Under the pieces are notes generated by a model. That model ran no database searches and was not told where the DNA came from. It saw only the letters and a list, made by a program, of their open reading frames with translations. Positions 15,424 through 25,080 of a stretch of 33,859 nt of DNA are shown here, in pieces; the stretch's first letter is position 1, and each line of letters begins with the position of its first letter. The translations under genes were made by a program, and so were the position numbers. The DNA is from CAZDBA01 sp964503615 (GTDB taxonomy: Bacteria > Planctomycetota > Planctomycetia > Pirellulales > Pirellulaceae): contig CAZDBA010000033.1 of assembly GCA_964503615.1 (NCBI GenBank), positions 1-33,859 of the forward strand, written 5' to 3'.

Positions 15424-16674
15424 TCATTTCAGCTCGGACAGACTAACAGCGGGTTTCCTGACTCGCTCAGTCCATATTTTTCTGGGAGCGGTGTTTAGCC
15501 AAAACTTGCTCGCTCTCATTTTCATTTGGTCGCTACCCGTTAAGGTTTCGGTCTTTCGGGTTCCGTCCCAGCGATCGGCAACACCTTTGAACTGTACCGA
15601 GTAGTTAACGCTATGGTCTTCCAGATCGGCCATTGCAACGGCCAATTGGAATCTTGCCTGCGGATAGACTGGCACGAACATCGCCATCTCTGACCAAGCC
15701 AGGGTGTCCTGCGAAAGCGGCGTTTCACTGTCTTGAACAACAATCGTCGCGGCGCGACTGGTACGGGGCGAGTAGACCTCCCATGCAACCCAGTGATCGC
15801 AAATCCCAAGCGGCTGTGTAAGCGGAAACAGCAGAACAAAACCGGTCAGTGTTGCCGCGAAAATATCAAACGGATATCTCGCTGGGCTCATATTGTCCGA
15901 GCTTTGCGCTTGTTTCGGCGTCACTGGCAAGCGAATACTGAACAACAGTATCGCTTGGCAGATAAAATACAGATTCCAACAAATTACGCCCGGCGAATGA
16001 CCCAGCTTTAATAACGTTGCCAACAAAACAGAATGGAGTCCGACCGCCATCACGACCGCAAACTTTCTTGTTTTAGGAAGCAGTAACCCAAGGCCGACCA
16101 ATAGCTCGCCGATCGGCATTGCCAACACCAATCGCTGACGAGTCGTCTCGGACCAACGGCCGGCATCCTGTCCCAGTAGACCCGCAATCGTTGTCAGCAT
16201 TTGATTTCCCACCGTGTGAACAAACTGATAGTCAAATTTGCTGACAGCGGAATAGATATAGATACTTGCGACAATCCATTGCATCCAGCAAATCGCGTTC
16301 TTAGGTTTCGCCATCGCCAAAATCAGCGCGAACACAATGAACTGATAAGCCCAAGGCTGCAACCGATGTTGATTTAACAAAATCAAACCGATCATGAACA
16401 ACGCAAATGAAAACTGGCTGACACGACGAACCCGTTCTGAACTGCGATGCAAACACAGTAGCAAACTGACGATGACGCCAGCCAGCAAAACCCAGTCGAC
16501 AAAGCCAGGAGTATCGACCAGAGCCCGAAAGAATGGGATCTGTGGAAAATCGGTTTGGGGCGTCCACAATTTCCATGTGGCGGCGATCAGCGCCAAAGCG
16601 AAAAGAGCCCAAGCGGTTTGAAAGCGAACAAAACGATCCCAAAATTCAGTTGTCGATCCAAGCATTTGAGACAT
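15424..16674 (-). CDS. Multi-pass membrane protein, DoxX/MauE-like
   Basis: The 416-residue protein has about eight hydrophobic segments in the first 290 residues, followed by a soluble C-terminal part of about 120 residues. The middle, with Y-I-Y-S-A-V-S-K-F-D, then M-P-I-G-E-L-L-V-G-L-G-L-L-L-P and a following Leu-rich helix pair, fits the DoxX/MauE membrane family, whose members are linked to redox or disulfide processes. No cysteine pair typical of thiol chemistry is evident. The first 29 bases overlap the end of the upstream gene (16646-16674), so the two are translationally coupled. The C-terminal region carries Y-S-P-R-T-S-R-A and looks extracytoplasmic. The exact role is not known. 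Confidence 0.7.
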   Translation of the reverse strand: MSQMLGSTTEFWDRFVRFQTAWALFALALIAATWKLWTPQTDFPQIPFFRALVDTPGFVDWVLLAGVIVSLLLCLHRSSERVRRVSQFSFALFMIGLILLNQHRLQPWAYQFIVFALILAMAKPKNAICWMQWIVASIYIYSAVSKFDYQFVHTVGNQMLTTIAGLLGQDAGRWSETTRQRLVLAMPIGELLVGLGLLLPKTRKFAVVMAVGLHSVLLATLLKLGHSPGVICWNLYFICQAILLFSIRLPVTPKQAQSSDNMSPARYPFDIFAATLTGFVLLFPLTQPLGICDHWVAWEVYSPRTSRAATIVVQDSETPLSQDTLAWSEMAMFVPVYPQARFQLAVAMADLEDHSVNYSVQFKGVADRWDGTRKTETLTGSDQMKMRASKFWLNTAPRKIWTERVRKPAVSLSELK

Positions 16675-17209
16675 CGGGCTCTACGACCTCGGGATCAAAA
16701 GTGACTTCTTTGGCTACCCAGAATTTGGCAAAGTAGATCACCGTGGCGATGATGCCCCAGCTAAGTCCAATGATGACGCCAAAGTCCAGCACACCGCGCC
16801 AGGGTTGGGAAATATACTTGAACAATAGAACGATCAACGAAATTCCGATCACCAAAATAACAACCGTGATTTTTCGTTTTCTTGGGGCATGAAAAAATCC
16901 AAGGCAGAAAAATGGAGCCAATGCCAATCGTAGGCCGGTACATTTATCTCTCAGATAGACCGCTCGGGAGGCGACTCGCGGCGAGTAGCCTTTTTGGAAC
17001 CCTTTGTAGCCTTCGCTGTAGGCCATGAAAAAAGTCCACACTGCCATGACCAGGTAGTGCCAAACGTTGAGATCGTAGGAGAACGCTTCGGAAGTCGCCC
17101 TTACCATTTTAGAAACCGCGTAACCTAGAATCGCAAGCGCTCCGCAAACGCCCCATATCGCTCCTACGGAGCCCAAACTACGATTCAAAAACTGGTTCTG
17201 TTTGTCCAT
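16646..17209 (-). CDS. Membrane protein of unknown function coupled to the DoxX-like gene
   Basis: The 187-residue protein starts at ATG 17209 and has four or more hydrophobic segments: about 14-33, 48-66, 95-107, 112-131 and 139-164. Between the second and third is a basic stretch with Y-K-G-F-Q-K-G-Y-S-P-R-V-A-S-R, a feature that looks conserved rather than random. I do not recognise a named family. It overlaps the downstream DoxX-like gene by 29 bases, which indicates a shared transcript and probably a shared task in the inner membrane. Confidence 0.75.
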   Translation of the reverse strand: MDKQNQFLNRSLGSVGAIWGVCGALAILGYAVSKMVRATSEAFSYDLNVWHYLVMAVWTFFMAYSEGYKGFQKGYSPRVASRAVYLRDKCTGLRLALAPFFCLGFFHAPRKRKITVVILVIGISLIVLLFKYISQPWRGVLDFGVIIGLSWGIIATVIYFAKFWVAKEVTFDPEVVEPDVSNAWIDN

Positions 17210-17333
17210 CCTGCTCTGCCGCTACCCGAAAGCCTGTTCGTGTTTAAAGCATCAGTATAACCGCGCAGGGGCTTTATGAGATATCGGGTGTAATTGTCGC
17301 AGCCCAGGGACTGGCTTTTGCAGCAATCTGTGT

Positions 17334-17840
17334 TTAGCTGCGTCGTCGTATGGCGCCGTGGATAACGAAAACGGCTCCCAGGAACAAAACAGGCCACCCA
17401 AGCCATGCAGGTGAGGTGATCGTTTTTTGTTGAAGATTCGCTCCGCCAATCCCATTGGCGTACGAACCGTTGTAGCCATTGGGGCTCAAGCTCGATTGAT
17501 AGGCGGCGTTTTGGAATACGCCCGAGTTGTTGTTGGGAATATTGTTGGGTGTATACCTGTTGGAATAACTTCCCCAGCTATTGAACCCGCTTTGCTGGCC
17601 GTAGTTGTTGTACTGCGAGTTGTAAATCCCTGGGCTGCCCGTGTTCGCATTACCAGAGCCACTATAGTTTTGCACTCCGTTCACAGTAGTAACTGGACTG
17701 TTTTCGGCAAGGGAAGATTGAACCCTTGAAACATAGAATTTGGTCGCTCTGGGGGTCAGCGTGTAAGACTTGACCATGTGGAATTTGACCCCTAAGAAAA
17801 TAAGTAGGAATCCCAGCGTCATTCTCGTGTAACGGCTCAT
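17334..17840 (-). CDS. Asn/Gly/Ser-rich protein with two membrane helices
   Basis: The start at ATG 17840 gives 168 residues and begins M-S-R-Y-T-R-M-T-L-G-F-L-L-I-F, a clear membrane helix. A longer frame from 17972 adds 44 residues with no membrane logic and is not favoured. Residues about 45-130 are low in complexity and very rich in Asn, Gly, Ser and Tyr (for example Y-N-N-Y-G-Q-Q-S-G). A second hydrophobic helix (about 142-162) is followed by R-R-R-S. The plan is an extended, probably outward-facing, flexible loop held by two helices. No family is recognised. It lies 124 bp upstream of the coupled membrane pair on the same strand and may be in their transcript. Confidence 0.6.
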   Translation of the reverse strand: MSRYTRMTLGFLLIFLGVKFHMVKSYTLTPRATKFYVSRVQSSLAENSPVTTVNGVQNYSGSGNANTGSPGIYNSQYNNYGQQSGFNSWGSYSNRYTPNNIPNNNSGVFQNAAYQSSLSPNGYNGSYANGIGGANLQQKTITSPAWLGWPVLFLGAVFVIHGAIRRRS

Positions 17841-18298
17841 TGGAAAAGGCTCTTGGATCTTGATTGATTCAAAAAGGAAAAATCGTTCCCATCGCAAGTT
17901 TGAGCGAAGAAACGAAGGTGGTAGGAGGAATGTCGATTGGAATTCCTTTTCACAAATCACACACTTATCCATTCTCCCTATCGAGAGACCCCGCGTTAAA
18001 ACTTGATCCCATCGGTAGGCATTCGACTGGTGCGGAACGCCCTTGATCCGCCAATTGGGAGGGTTTTGACGAACAAGCTTGTTCCATCGCCGTTTTTGCC
18101 CGGATGAAGTGGGCTTTCAGGCAAAGTACACAGGATGTCCGTTGAAACTAACCGGTAGAGCAATAAGTGTCAGAACAAGTTATCTTGGTATCTCAAAATC
18201 AGTGGGAACTCGCGCTTCAGGCTTGAATTTGAGCTGGTGTGTACTTTGGCATCGGCTTTGCATTGCCTTGAATCGGTCACCGTTGGCCATGAATTGTT
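17841..18298. other. Intergenic region between divergent genes
   Basis: About 460 bp lie between the minus-strand Asn-rich protein and the plus-strand MFS fusion. No gene, strong promoter or obvious repeat is supported; an open frame at 18079-18345 resembles no family. The promoters of both neighbours should lie here. Confidence 0.5.
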
Positions 18299-21200
18299 TT
18301 GGGACAAAGCCTGACAACGAATTGGCAGTTGACCTTTCAGGTTAAAAACCAGACCGCGGACCTATTTGAACCTACCGCTAACGACGAGACTCAAGTGAAC
18401 TTAAACGACGAACCAGTCCAACCAGCCGCGAACAAGCCTGTCGACTCCCAAAATAGTCTTTGGTCACCTGGATTTCAGGGGTTGTTATGGACCAATTTTC
18501 TTACGGCCACAAACGATAATATCTTTCGCTGGTTCCTAATTGGAATTGGTAAACATTTGGTGGCTCCTGAATGGTCGACTTTGATCGTACCGCTTGGATT
18601 GGTTGCATTCGTATTGCCTTATATGTTACTGGCCGTAACAGCGGGCTGGTTGGCAGACCGTTTCAAAAAGCGAAACGTGATCATTGGCTGCAAGATTGCT
18701 GAGATTGTAATCATGGGGCTGGGAATGCTGGCCGTTGCCAGTGGTAACGTTACGTTTTTGCTGGCCACAATTTTCATCATGGGCGCGCAAAGCGCGTTGT
18801 TTGCCCCGTCCAAGGTGGGAACCATTCCCGAATTACTGAACGAAGACAAAATCTCGACCGGCAACGGTTGGTTTAATCTTGCCTCTTTGACGGCAACGAT
18901 TGTCGGAATGCTGATCGGCTCGTGGCTGGCCGACTTGGCTGTTACGCTTGGCCCTGCCAGTTTCAAATACGCTGCTTTGGTTTTGGTTGGGACTGCAATC
19001 GTGGGAACTTTGGTCAGTTTGATGATCGTTTCTCAACCGGCCGCAAACCCCAAGCTTAAACATCCTCGAAATTTGTTCGCGGCAACCTGGCGAGATTTGA
19101 AATTGCTTGCCTCCGATGGCCGATTGTTTCGTGTGGCCATTGGGATTGCATTCTTTTGGTCGTTCGCGGCGCTGGGGCAAACGAACGTCGATGCGTATTC
19201 GGAAGAAAGCGGAGGGATTTTGGAAATGGAACGCCTTCCCCTGCTTATATCACTGATCCTTGGTGTGGGGGGCGGAAGTATTCTGGCCGGTATTGCATCG
19301 AGTGGTCGTATTCAATTGGGGTTGGTCCCGTGGGGAGCGATCGGGATGATTTTCTTTTCAACACTACTATGGCTTTCCCCCAGCCACTTTATCGATGGGA
19401 CACTCGACAACGGTGGGCTTTGGATCGCCTGCGCATTGCTTGTTGGTTTGGGAATCTCCAGCGGGTTTTTTGACGTGCCCTTGGCTTCCTATATTCAACA
19501 CCATAGTCCGGCTGAAAAGCGTGGCCAGATTCTCGCGGCCAACAATTTTATGCTGTTCACTTCCATGCTGCTCATTTCAGGAGCACTGTACATCTTTATG
19601 CGATCGCCAGTAAACGAAGGTAGCATCGCGAACCTCAAACCTGCATGGTCTGGAACCACCCTGACTCAGTCACAACAAAAAGAAATTCAGGAATCTCGTG
19701 TCAGGCTTGCCAATGCTCCCGATTCTGATTGGCAATCGTACCTGCCCTCTCCAGAGTCGCCGACTTTTACTCCGACCGCCGCCGCTCTGTTGCTGAGGGA
19801 CATGAAAAATGAGCACCAAGACATTAATGAATTCAACAGTTCGATCGAGGCTGGGTCAGAATCCCAGCCGCGCGTGTTCAGCTTGGAGAAGTACAACGAA
19901 GCGTTGGGACCCGACCACGAACGTATGATCACACACGTGAGCCGGCAAGCGGTAAAGACGCCGCGACTTACCTCGCGGCAGATCTTTCTGTTCATGTCAC
20001 TGATGACGATCCCCGCATTTCTCTATGCGGCTTGGCGAGTCCGTCACGATATGGTTCGCATCGGTTTGATTTTGTTCCTGCGAGTTTTATATCGGTACAA
20101 AGTCAACGGTACGGAAAATATCCCTGAGTCCGGCCCAGCGGTGCTGATCGCAAACCACTCCTCGTGGTTGGACGCCATGTTGATGCTGTTGATTGTCAAC
20201 CGAAAAATGCGAACCATCGCATGGGCCGGGAATTTCTCCTGGTGGCCTTTGCGGAAATTTGCAGAATTCTGCAGTGTGATTCTGATTTCAGGCGGTCCCA
20301 AGTCGATCCGCAAGGGATTGCAAGACGCACGCGATGCGCTGGACAACGGCGAATTGGTTTGCTTGTTCCCAGAGGGCGGCATTTCTACGACCTGTCAATT
20401 GCGAAAGTTCAAACCCGGGCTCTTTAAAATTCTGGATGAAGAGCACAGGCATGTTCCAATCGTACCGGTCTATCTGGATGAAATTTGGGGCACGGCCGCC
20501 AGCCATTCAAAGAACGCTTTTTTTCTTAAACTACCCGATTCGTTTCGTCACCCGGTAACAGTTCATATTGGCAAGCCGATCGCCTGCCCCGATACTATTT
20601 ATGATGTTCGTCAGTTTATGCAAGAAATGGGAGCCGATATTGTGAAAGATCGCCAGGGCCCTTTTGTTTCACCCGCACAGCGTTTTATCCGACAGTGCAA
20701 ACGTAGGAAGTTTAAATTCAAGGCAGGCGATTCGACCGGTGGAAACTCGACCGGTGGCAATCTGCTTATGCGAGCTCTGATCCTGAAGCGATTGATGGAG
20801 CGCGAAGGCATCTGCGGTCAGGATCACGTAGGCGTGTTGATTCCGCCAAGCGTCGGAGGCGTGATCGTCAACGTTGCTTTTAGTCTTTGCAAAAAGATTT
20901 CCGTGAACCTGAACTATTCGGTCAGCAACGAGATCATGAACGAGATCATCGCGCAAGCCGGAATCAAAAAGATCCTCACCACGCGTAAAGTGATGGAAAA
21001 GTTCGACTTTGAATTCGACGCCGAACTCGTCTATCTGGACGACTTTAAAGACAAAGTCACCACGGGCGACAAAATTGCCGGCGCAGTCGGAGCGTATCTC
21101 AAGCCAGCGTGGATGCTGGAATCCTCCCTGAAACTAAAGAATGCAGATCCTGACGATGTCCTTACTACGATTTTTACGTCGGGTTCCACTGGGGTCCCCA

Positions 21201-22246
21201 AAGGCGTAATGCTGACCAATGGGAATATCATCAACAACGCAGATGGGATTTGCAAAGTTGCAAAGCTTCGCAAGACAGATGTGATGACGGGCATCTTGCC
21301 TTTCTTTCACTCGTTTGGCTACACGGTAACCCTATGGAGCGTAATGGCAAACAACATCGGTGGGTGTTACCACTTCAGTCCGCTGGATGCCAAGCAGGTT
21401 GGCAAACTGGTGAAGAAATTCAAAGCCACGATTTTACTTGCCACTCCAACATTTTTACGCTCCTACTCGCGACGTTGTACTCCCGAAGAGTTTGATAGTC
21501 TGAATTTGGTCGTTGCCGGTGCGGAGCGTTTGCCTGCTGAAATGTGTGACATGTTCGAAGAGAAATTCGGCGTGCGTCCCGTCGAAGGCTATGGAGCCAC
21601 CGAGCTTTCTCCGCTGGTTTCGGTCAACGTCCCCAAAAGCCGACGGGACGATCAATGGCAAATCGATTTAAAAGAAGGCACGGTAGGTCGACCGATTCCA
21701 AACGTCGCCGCAAAGATTACCGATCTCGACACGGACGAAGAGTTGGGAGTTGACCAATCAGGTATGTTATGGATCAAAGGCCCGAATGTAATGCTTGGGT
21801 ATCTCAACAAGCCCGATGTGACCGCCGAAGTGATCAAGGACGGTTGGTACAAAACGGGAGATGTTGCACTGATTGACTCGGATGGTTTCATCAAAATCAC
21901 CGGTCGCATGAGTCGTTTTTCAAAGATTGGTGGGGAGATGGTGCCTCACGTTGGCGTGGAAGAGGTGCTGATGAGGTTGATCGGAGACGATGACGACGTG
22001 CCGAACATTGCGGTGACAGCTGTGCCTGATGTGAAGAAAGGCGAGCGGTTGATTGTGTTGCATACCGAAATGCCCAAAACCCCAGCCGAGTTGCGTGAAG
22101 GTCTGAAAGAAGCTGGTCTTCCCAATATCTTTATCCCCTCAGAGGATAGCTTTCTTCGCGTCCCGGAGATTCCTGTGCTGGGTTCGGGGAAATTGGATTT
22201 GAAAGGCCTGAAAGTTATGGCCGAAGAGCATTTTTCGAACTCTTAA
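18299..22246 (+). CDS. Aas-type fusion: MFS transporter, PlsC acyltransferase, acyl-AMP/ACP ligase
   Basis: The frame gives 1315 residues from a TTG at 18299; the start is uncertain, and TTG 18329 or GTG 18393 are alternatives, as the first 50 residues are not conserved-looking. Residues about 55-470 form a major-facilitator transporter of the LplT type (L-A-D-R-F-K-K-R loop; G-W-F-N-L-A-S-L). An insert of about 130 residues follows. A PlsC 1-acyl-glycerophosphate-type acyltransferase starts near 590, with H620-x4-D625 and F-P-E-G-G-I. An AMP-forming ligase domain spans about 810-1315, with T-S-G-S-T-G at 960-965 and Y-G-A-T-E-L-S-P. In E. coli, LplT and Aas jointly import and re-acylate lysophospholipids; one chain here would couple flipping and repair of membrane lipids in the inner membrane. 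Confidence 0.92.
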   Translation: MGQSLTTNWQLTFQVKNQTADLFEPTANDETQVNLNDEPVQPAANKPVDSQNSLWSPGFQGLLWTNFLTATNDNIFRWFLIGIGKHLVAPEWSTLIVPLGLVAFVLPYMLLAVTAGWLADRFKKRNVIIGCKIAEIVIMGLGMLAVASGNVTFLLATIFIMGAQSALFAPSKVGTIPELLNEDKISTGNGWFNLASLTATIVGMLIGSWLADLAVTLGPASFKYAALVLVGTAIVGTLVSLMIVSQPAANPKLKHPRNLFAATWRDLKLLASDGRLFRVAIGIAFFWSFAALGQTNVDAYSEESGGILEMERLPLLISLILGVGGGSILAGIASSGRIQLGLVPWGAIGMIFFSTLLWLSPSHFIDGTLDNGGLWIACALLVGLGISSGFFDVPLASYIQHHSPAEKRGQILAANNFMLFTSMLLISGALYIFMRSPVNEGSIANLKPAWSGTTLTQSQQKEIQESRVRLANAPDSDWQSYLPSPESPTFTPTAAALLLRDMKNEHQDINEFNSSIEAGSESQPRVFSLEKYNEALGPDHERMITHVSRQAVKTPRLTSRQIFLFMSLMTIPAFLYAAWRVRHDMVRIGLILFLRVLYRYKVNGTENIPESGPAVLIANHSSWLDAMLMLLIVNRKMRTIAWAGNFSWWPLRKFAEFCSVILISGGPKSIRKGLQDARDALDNGELVCLFPEGGISTTCQLRKFKPGLFKILDEEHRHVPIVPVYLDEIWGTAASHSKNAFFLKLPDSFRHPVTVHIGKPIACPDTIYDVRQFMQEMGADIVKDRQGPFVSPAQRFIRQCKRRKFKFKAGDSTGGNSTGGNLLMRALILKRLMEREGICGQDHVGVLIPPSVGGVIVNVAFSLCKKISVNLNYSVSNEIMNEIIAQAGIKKILTTRKVMEKFDFEFDAELVYLDDFKDKVTTGDKIAGAVGAYLKPAWMLESSLKLKNADPDDVLTTIFTSGSTGVPKGVMLTNGNIINNADGICKVAKLRKTDVMTGILPFFHSFGYTVTLWSVMANNIGGCYHFSPLDAKQVGKLVKKFKATILLATPTFLRSYSRRCTPEEFDSLNLVVAGAERLPAEMCDMFEEKFGVRPVEGYGATELSPLVSVNVPKSRRDDQWQIDLKEGTVGRPIPNVAAKITDLDTDEELGVDQSGMLWIKGPNVMLGYLNKPDVTAEVIKDGWYKTGDVALIDSDGFIKITGRMSRFSKIGGEMVPHVGVEEVLMRLIGDDDDVPNIAVTAVPDVKKGERLIVLHTEMPKTPAELREGLKEAGLPNIFIPSEDSFLRVPEIPVLGSGKLDLKGLKVMAEEHFSNS

Positions 22247-22278
22247 AAAAGAGGGCAAAGGCAGCAAGTCGGCCCGGC

Positions 22279-23856
22279 TTACTGGCAAGCGATTCCGGCA
22301 TGATAAATGCAAGTCAAAGGCACATCAGCGTTCAACATGTCGTACCAGCGAAAGGCACTTGAGTCAGGAATGCTCTCGTCGGTGATCATTCCGAATGTAT
22401 CGGGGTGGATACGATTCTCGATGCAGAAATTCACGATCGATAAACGTTTACTGGCGTAATCCGTCCAACCGAGACTGGACTTGAGAAAGTACCAGACTTG
22501 ATCCTGAATCAATTCGTATTCACGGTTAAAGCGATCTTTGGACGAACAAAAATTCGCGTAGCGTTCCATCCCAGACTGAAAAACACTGATTGCAATCGAA
22601 GATTTGTCAAACAGTTCGGTCAGCAACGTGAGCGCCTCAGCCCTCACTGAGTTGATTTTTTCAGCGGTCGGATGCCAATCTTCTTTCATCCGTGATGGGA
22701 AACCGGTGCGAGCCAAAGGCACCAGTCGCGCAATTTCGTTTGTGCCCCAAGCCGTCATTGGGCGTTTGATTTCCTCCGCAGCCAGTATCAATAACTCAAC
22801 CATATCGGCGACTCCGGACTGGTCGTCCTTCAGCCAGTTCCAGCAAGTTTGATTGTGCGACTTGCAAAACGGCGTCGGGCACCAAACCGTGTATTCCATC
22901 GCGCTACTGATTAAATGAATCCATCGGTCACCATAGTCCAGTGAGTGTGGTGCAAGGCTTTTCAGGTCCATGCCAACTTCGACCGGCTTCTTTTGTCCGA
23001 TCGCCTTCCAGCGGAGCTGAGCTACCTCTGCGGAAAGTTCGATGTTCTGACATTCACGCACGAACGTTTCGACCGATCTGAGCGCAGCCAAACCGGGATT
23101 GTTTATAAACTCGTTGGCCAAAAAGTGCCCAGCGTTTTCTCTTAAGTTGGGATCCCTGACGAAATCAAGCAAAGTCTGAATTCTGCGCACCACATTCTCT
23201 TCTGTGTTGCGACTCGGAGCGACTCTGTCCATAAAGTAATGCGCGAATCCGGCGGCTTGTTTGTCGCGGTTGCCCTCGATCTTGCTCGCGATCAGTTTCG
23301 CTTCTTTAAACTTGCCTTGAGCGACGTACCGCCAGAACTGTTTGACGAAATTTAGCTCAGTTTGTTCTTTACTTTGCTGGTAGGGTTCCGGCTCAGGGGG
23401 GACTTCGTTTTCAGAGCTTGAATCAGTTGTGTGCGGTATTTCAGGTGTTTCAGAGTGGGGCTGCGAAAAGTGACCGGAAGGTTTTGCTGGTTCGATATTG
23501 TCGGGAACGTCGATCGGACGACGAATCACACGCGGCTTTGTGGGCTCAGCTGGTTTGGGCGGCGCGACGGGTTCATCCGGCTCGTCAAGAATATCGTTTT
23601 GGGAAAACTGGTACGTTTCGTTCTCTGCCTCCTCGTCTTGATCGTATTGAGATTGCCATTGCAAATTGTTTTTCAGCGCTTCGTACGCTTCGTGGATCAG
23701 TTGGAACTGGACCGGATCCTTGTCCGGTTTGTACTTTTTCGCCAAACGGAAAAACGCGCGCCGGATCTCTTTCTCACTGGCGTTTCGTGCAACGCCAAGC
23801 AGTTCGAACGGATTTGAAGGCCAGCGGTTTGGATCCTCAGGAAGTTCTTTACTCAT
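22279..23856 (-). CDS. J-domain-like protein with K-P-D in place of H-P-D
   Basis: The ATG at 23856 gives 525 residues; a TTG at 23868 would add four residues and is less likely. Residues about 14-70 match a J domain in helix pattern (F-E-L-L-G-V, E-I-R-R-A-F-F-R-L-A-K-K-Y, F-Q-L-I-H-E-A-Y-E-A-L). However, the Hsp70-activating tripeptide is K43-P44-D45, not H-P-D. A Pro/Glu-rich linker (about 90-165) leads to a helical C-terminal part of about 350 residues with no family I recognise. It is the last of three co-directional genes with an HscC-like Hsp70 and a membrane protein; the gap to the preceding stop is 12 bp. Likely a dedicated partner of that Hsp70, perhaps binding without stimulating ATP hydrolysis. 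Confidence 0.8.
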   Translation of the reverse strand: MSKELPEDPNRWPSNPFELLGVARNASEKEIRRAFFRLAKKYKPDKDPVQFQLIHEAYEALKNNLQWQSQYDQDEEAENETYQFSQNDILDEPDEPVAPPKPAEPTKPRVIRRPIDVPDNIEPAKPSGHFSQPHSETPEIPHTTDSSSENEVPPEPEPYQQSKEQTELNFVKQFWRYVAQGKFKEAKLIASKIEGNRDKQAAGFAHYFMDRVAPSRNTEENVVRRIQTLLDFVRDPNLRENAGHFLANEFINNPGLAALRSVETFVRECQNIELSAEVAQLRWKAIGQKKPVEVGMDLKSLAPHSLDYGDRWIHLISSAMEYTVWCPTPFCKSHNQTCWNWLKDDQSGVADMVELLILAAEEIKRPMTAWGTNEIARLVPLARTGFPSRMKEDWHPTAEKINSVRAEALTLLTELFDKSSIAISVFQSGMERYANFCSSKDRFNREYELIQDQVWYFLKSSLGWTDYASKRLSIVNFCIENRIHPDTFGMITDESIPDSSAFRWYDMLNADVPLTCIYHAGIACQ

Positions 23857-23868
23857 TTCCGAGTCCAA

Positions 23869-25014
23869 TCACTGATTAACGCCCGGGAAATTAGGATTGG
23901 GAGCGCCTCCCCTGAAAGGATTGGGGGGCGTCGGCATGCGCGGACGGCTTCGGGGCAGACTGGGGCGAGGCAGATTTGGCGCACGACCCGTTGTGGGAAT
24001 TTGATGTTGAATAGGATCGGGCAATGGGTTTTCAATTATTGGGTTTCTTTCTAATTCTGCTTGTCGCTTTTTTATTTCCTCAATGCGCTTTTCCATTTCT
24101 GATTGTTTCTTATTCATTTCCCCAGCGCGCTCAAAGAGTTTACGCAACTCATCGCCGTCGTAGGTCTTATCCGAGTCCAGGGGCGAGACGTTACTCGGAG
24201 AATATAAATTTGGGTGCGATCTTCTGGCCGAACTGGATCGAGTTGCGAATTTGCCCAAAGCACTGAGCACAATCAACACTGCGATAACGATCCAGCCATA
24301 GTTGTTTGTCGACGACGTTTTGTTGTCCGAGTGGTCCCAAGTAGGTTCCGTTGCTTTACGAACTGACGGCACGGGAGTCGGTAGGGCCAGTGTTTCCGAA
24401 TCTCGATTGAATTGCAATTGCGAAAGAAACGGCGTGGTGACGGGAACCAGATCTTTGAACTGTTTTCTAGCCTGCTTAAGTTGCGATTGGTTCGCTGTGA
24501 ATCCGATCGACCTTAAACGTTGTTTTTCTTGAGCTCTTCTTACCGCTCGCAGTACAGGGCGTGTGGCAGCGATACGAAGCAATGAAGATGCCAATTCGAT
24601 GTTGTTCTCGTCGACATGCACAGCTTGCATCCGTTTGTCGACCGAGTGGATCAGTTGGCCGTAGCTGGTGACTTTTTTGACCGGGCAAGTTTTGTGTATC
24701 TCGGCGACTCGTTGTAAATCGAATCGAGTCAGTTGGCCGTTAACGATCTGGCAACTAGTTTTGACGACTTCGTCCAAAGCGTCGATTGCCTCCTGGCAGC
24801 GCGCTGTAACGTACGGCTGGTAGCTCAGTGGTTTGTCACCCGCGACGACCTCCAGTGCACAAAGGCTATCCTCCGCGATCCAGAAATCGTTCGCTTGCAA
24901 CTCAGAAACCAATTGCCGGGCTGCCAAAGAGCGGATTGAGGACTCTGATTTGCCTGTCGTTTTGTTTCGAATTGATTGTTCCGCCCAGAGGGCAAGATCG
25001 GCCTGTCTACTCAT
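23869..25014 (-). CDS. Single-pass membrane protein with coiled coil and proline-rich tail, in the HscC module
   Basis: The 381-residue protein starts at ATG 25014. The first 230 residues are helical and charged. A membrane helix follows at about 238-257 (Y-G-W-I-V-I-A-V-L-I-V-L-S-A-L). A short coiled coil at about 290-325 is rich in Glu, Lys and Arg (K-R-I-E-E-I-K-K-R-Q-A-E-L-E-R). The last 50 residues are Pro/Arg/Asn-rich and probably unstructured. No family is recognised. Its place between the Hsp70 and the J-like gene suggests that it anchors the chaperone pair at the membrane, much as E. coli HscC works with membrane-linked J proteins, but this is inference. Confidence 0.72.
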   Translation of the reverse strand: MSRQADLALWAEQSIRNKTTGKSESSIRSLAARQLVSELQANDFWIAEDSLCALEVVAGDKPLSYQPYVTARCQEAIDALDEVVKTSCQIVNGQLTRFDLQRVAEIHKTCPVKKVTSYGQLIHSVDKRMQAVHVDENNIELASSLLRIAATRPVLRAVRRAQEKQRLRSIGFTANQSQLKQARKQFKDLVPVTTPFLSQLQFNRDSETLALPTPVPSVRKATEPTWDHSDNKTSSTNNYGWIVIAVLIVLSALGKFATRSSSARRSHPNLYSPSNVSPLDSDKTYDGDELRKLFERAGEMNKKQSEMEKRIEEIKKRQAELERNPIIENPLPDPIQHQIPTTGRAPNLPRPSLPRSRPRMPTPPNPFRGGAPNPNFPGVNQ

Positions 25015-25080
25015 GGGTTTGTCGTGGGAACGGGTTCAGTATTTTGGCTTAGCGGGTTGTTGGGAATCTTGAAGAAACGA

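Noticed and set aside
17841..17972. N-terminal extension of the Asn-rich membrane protein, with C-V-I-C
   Set aside because: It puts 44 polar residues before a clean signal-anchor helix that has its own ATG.
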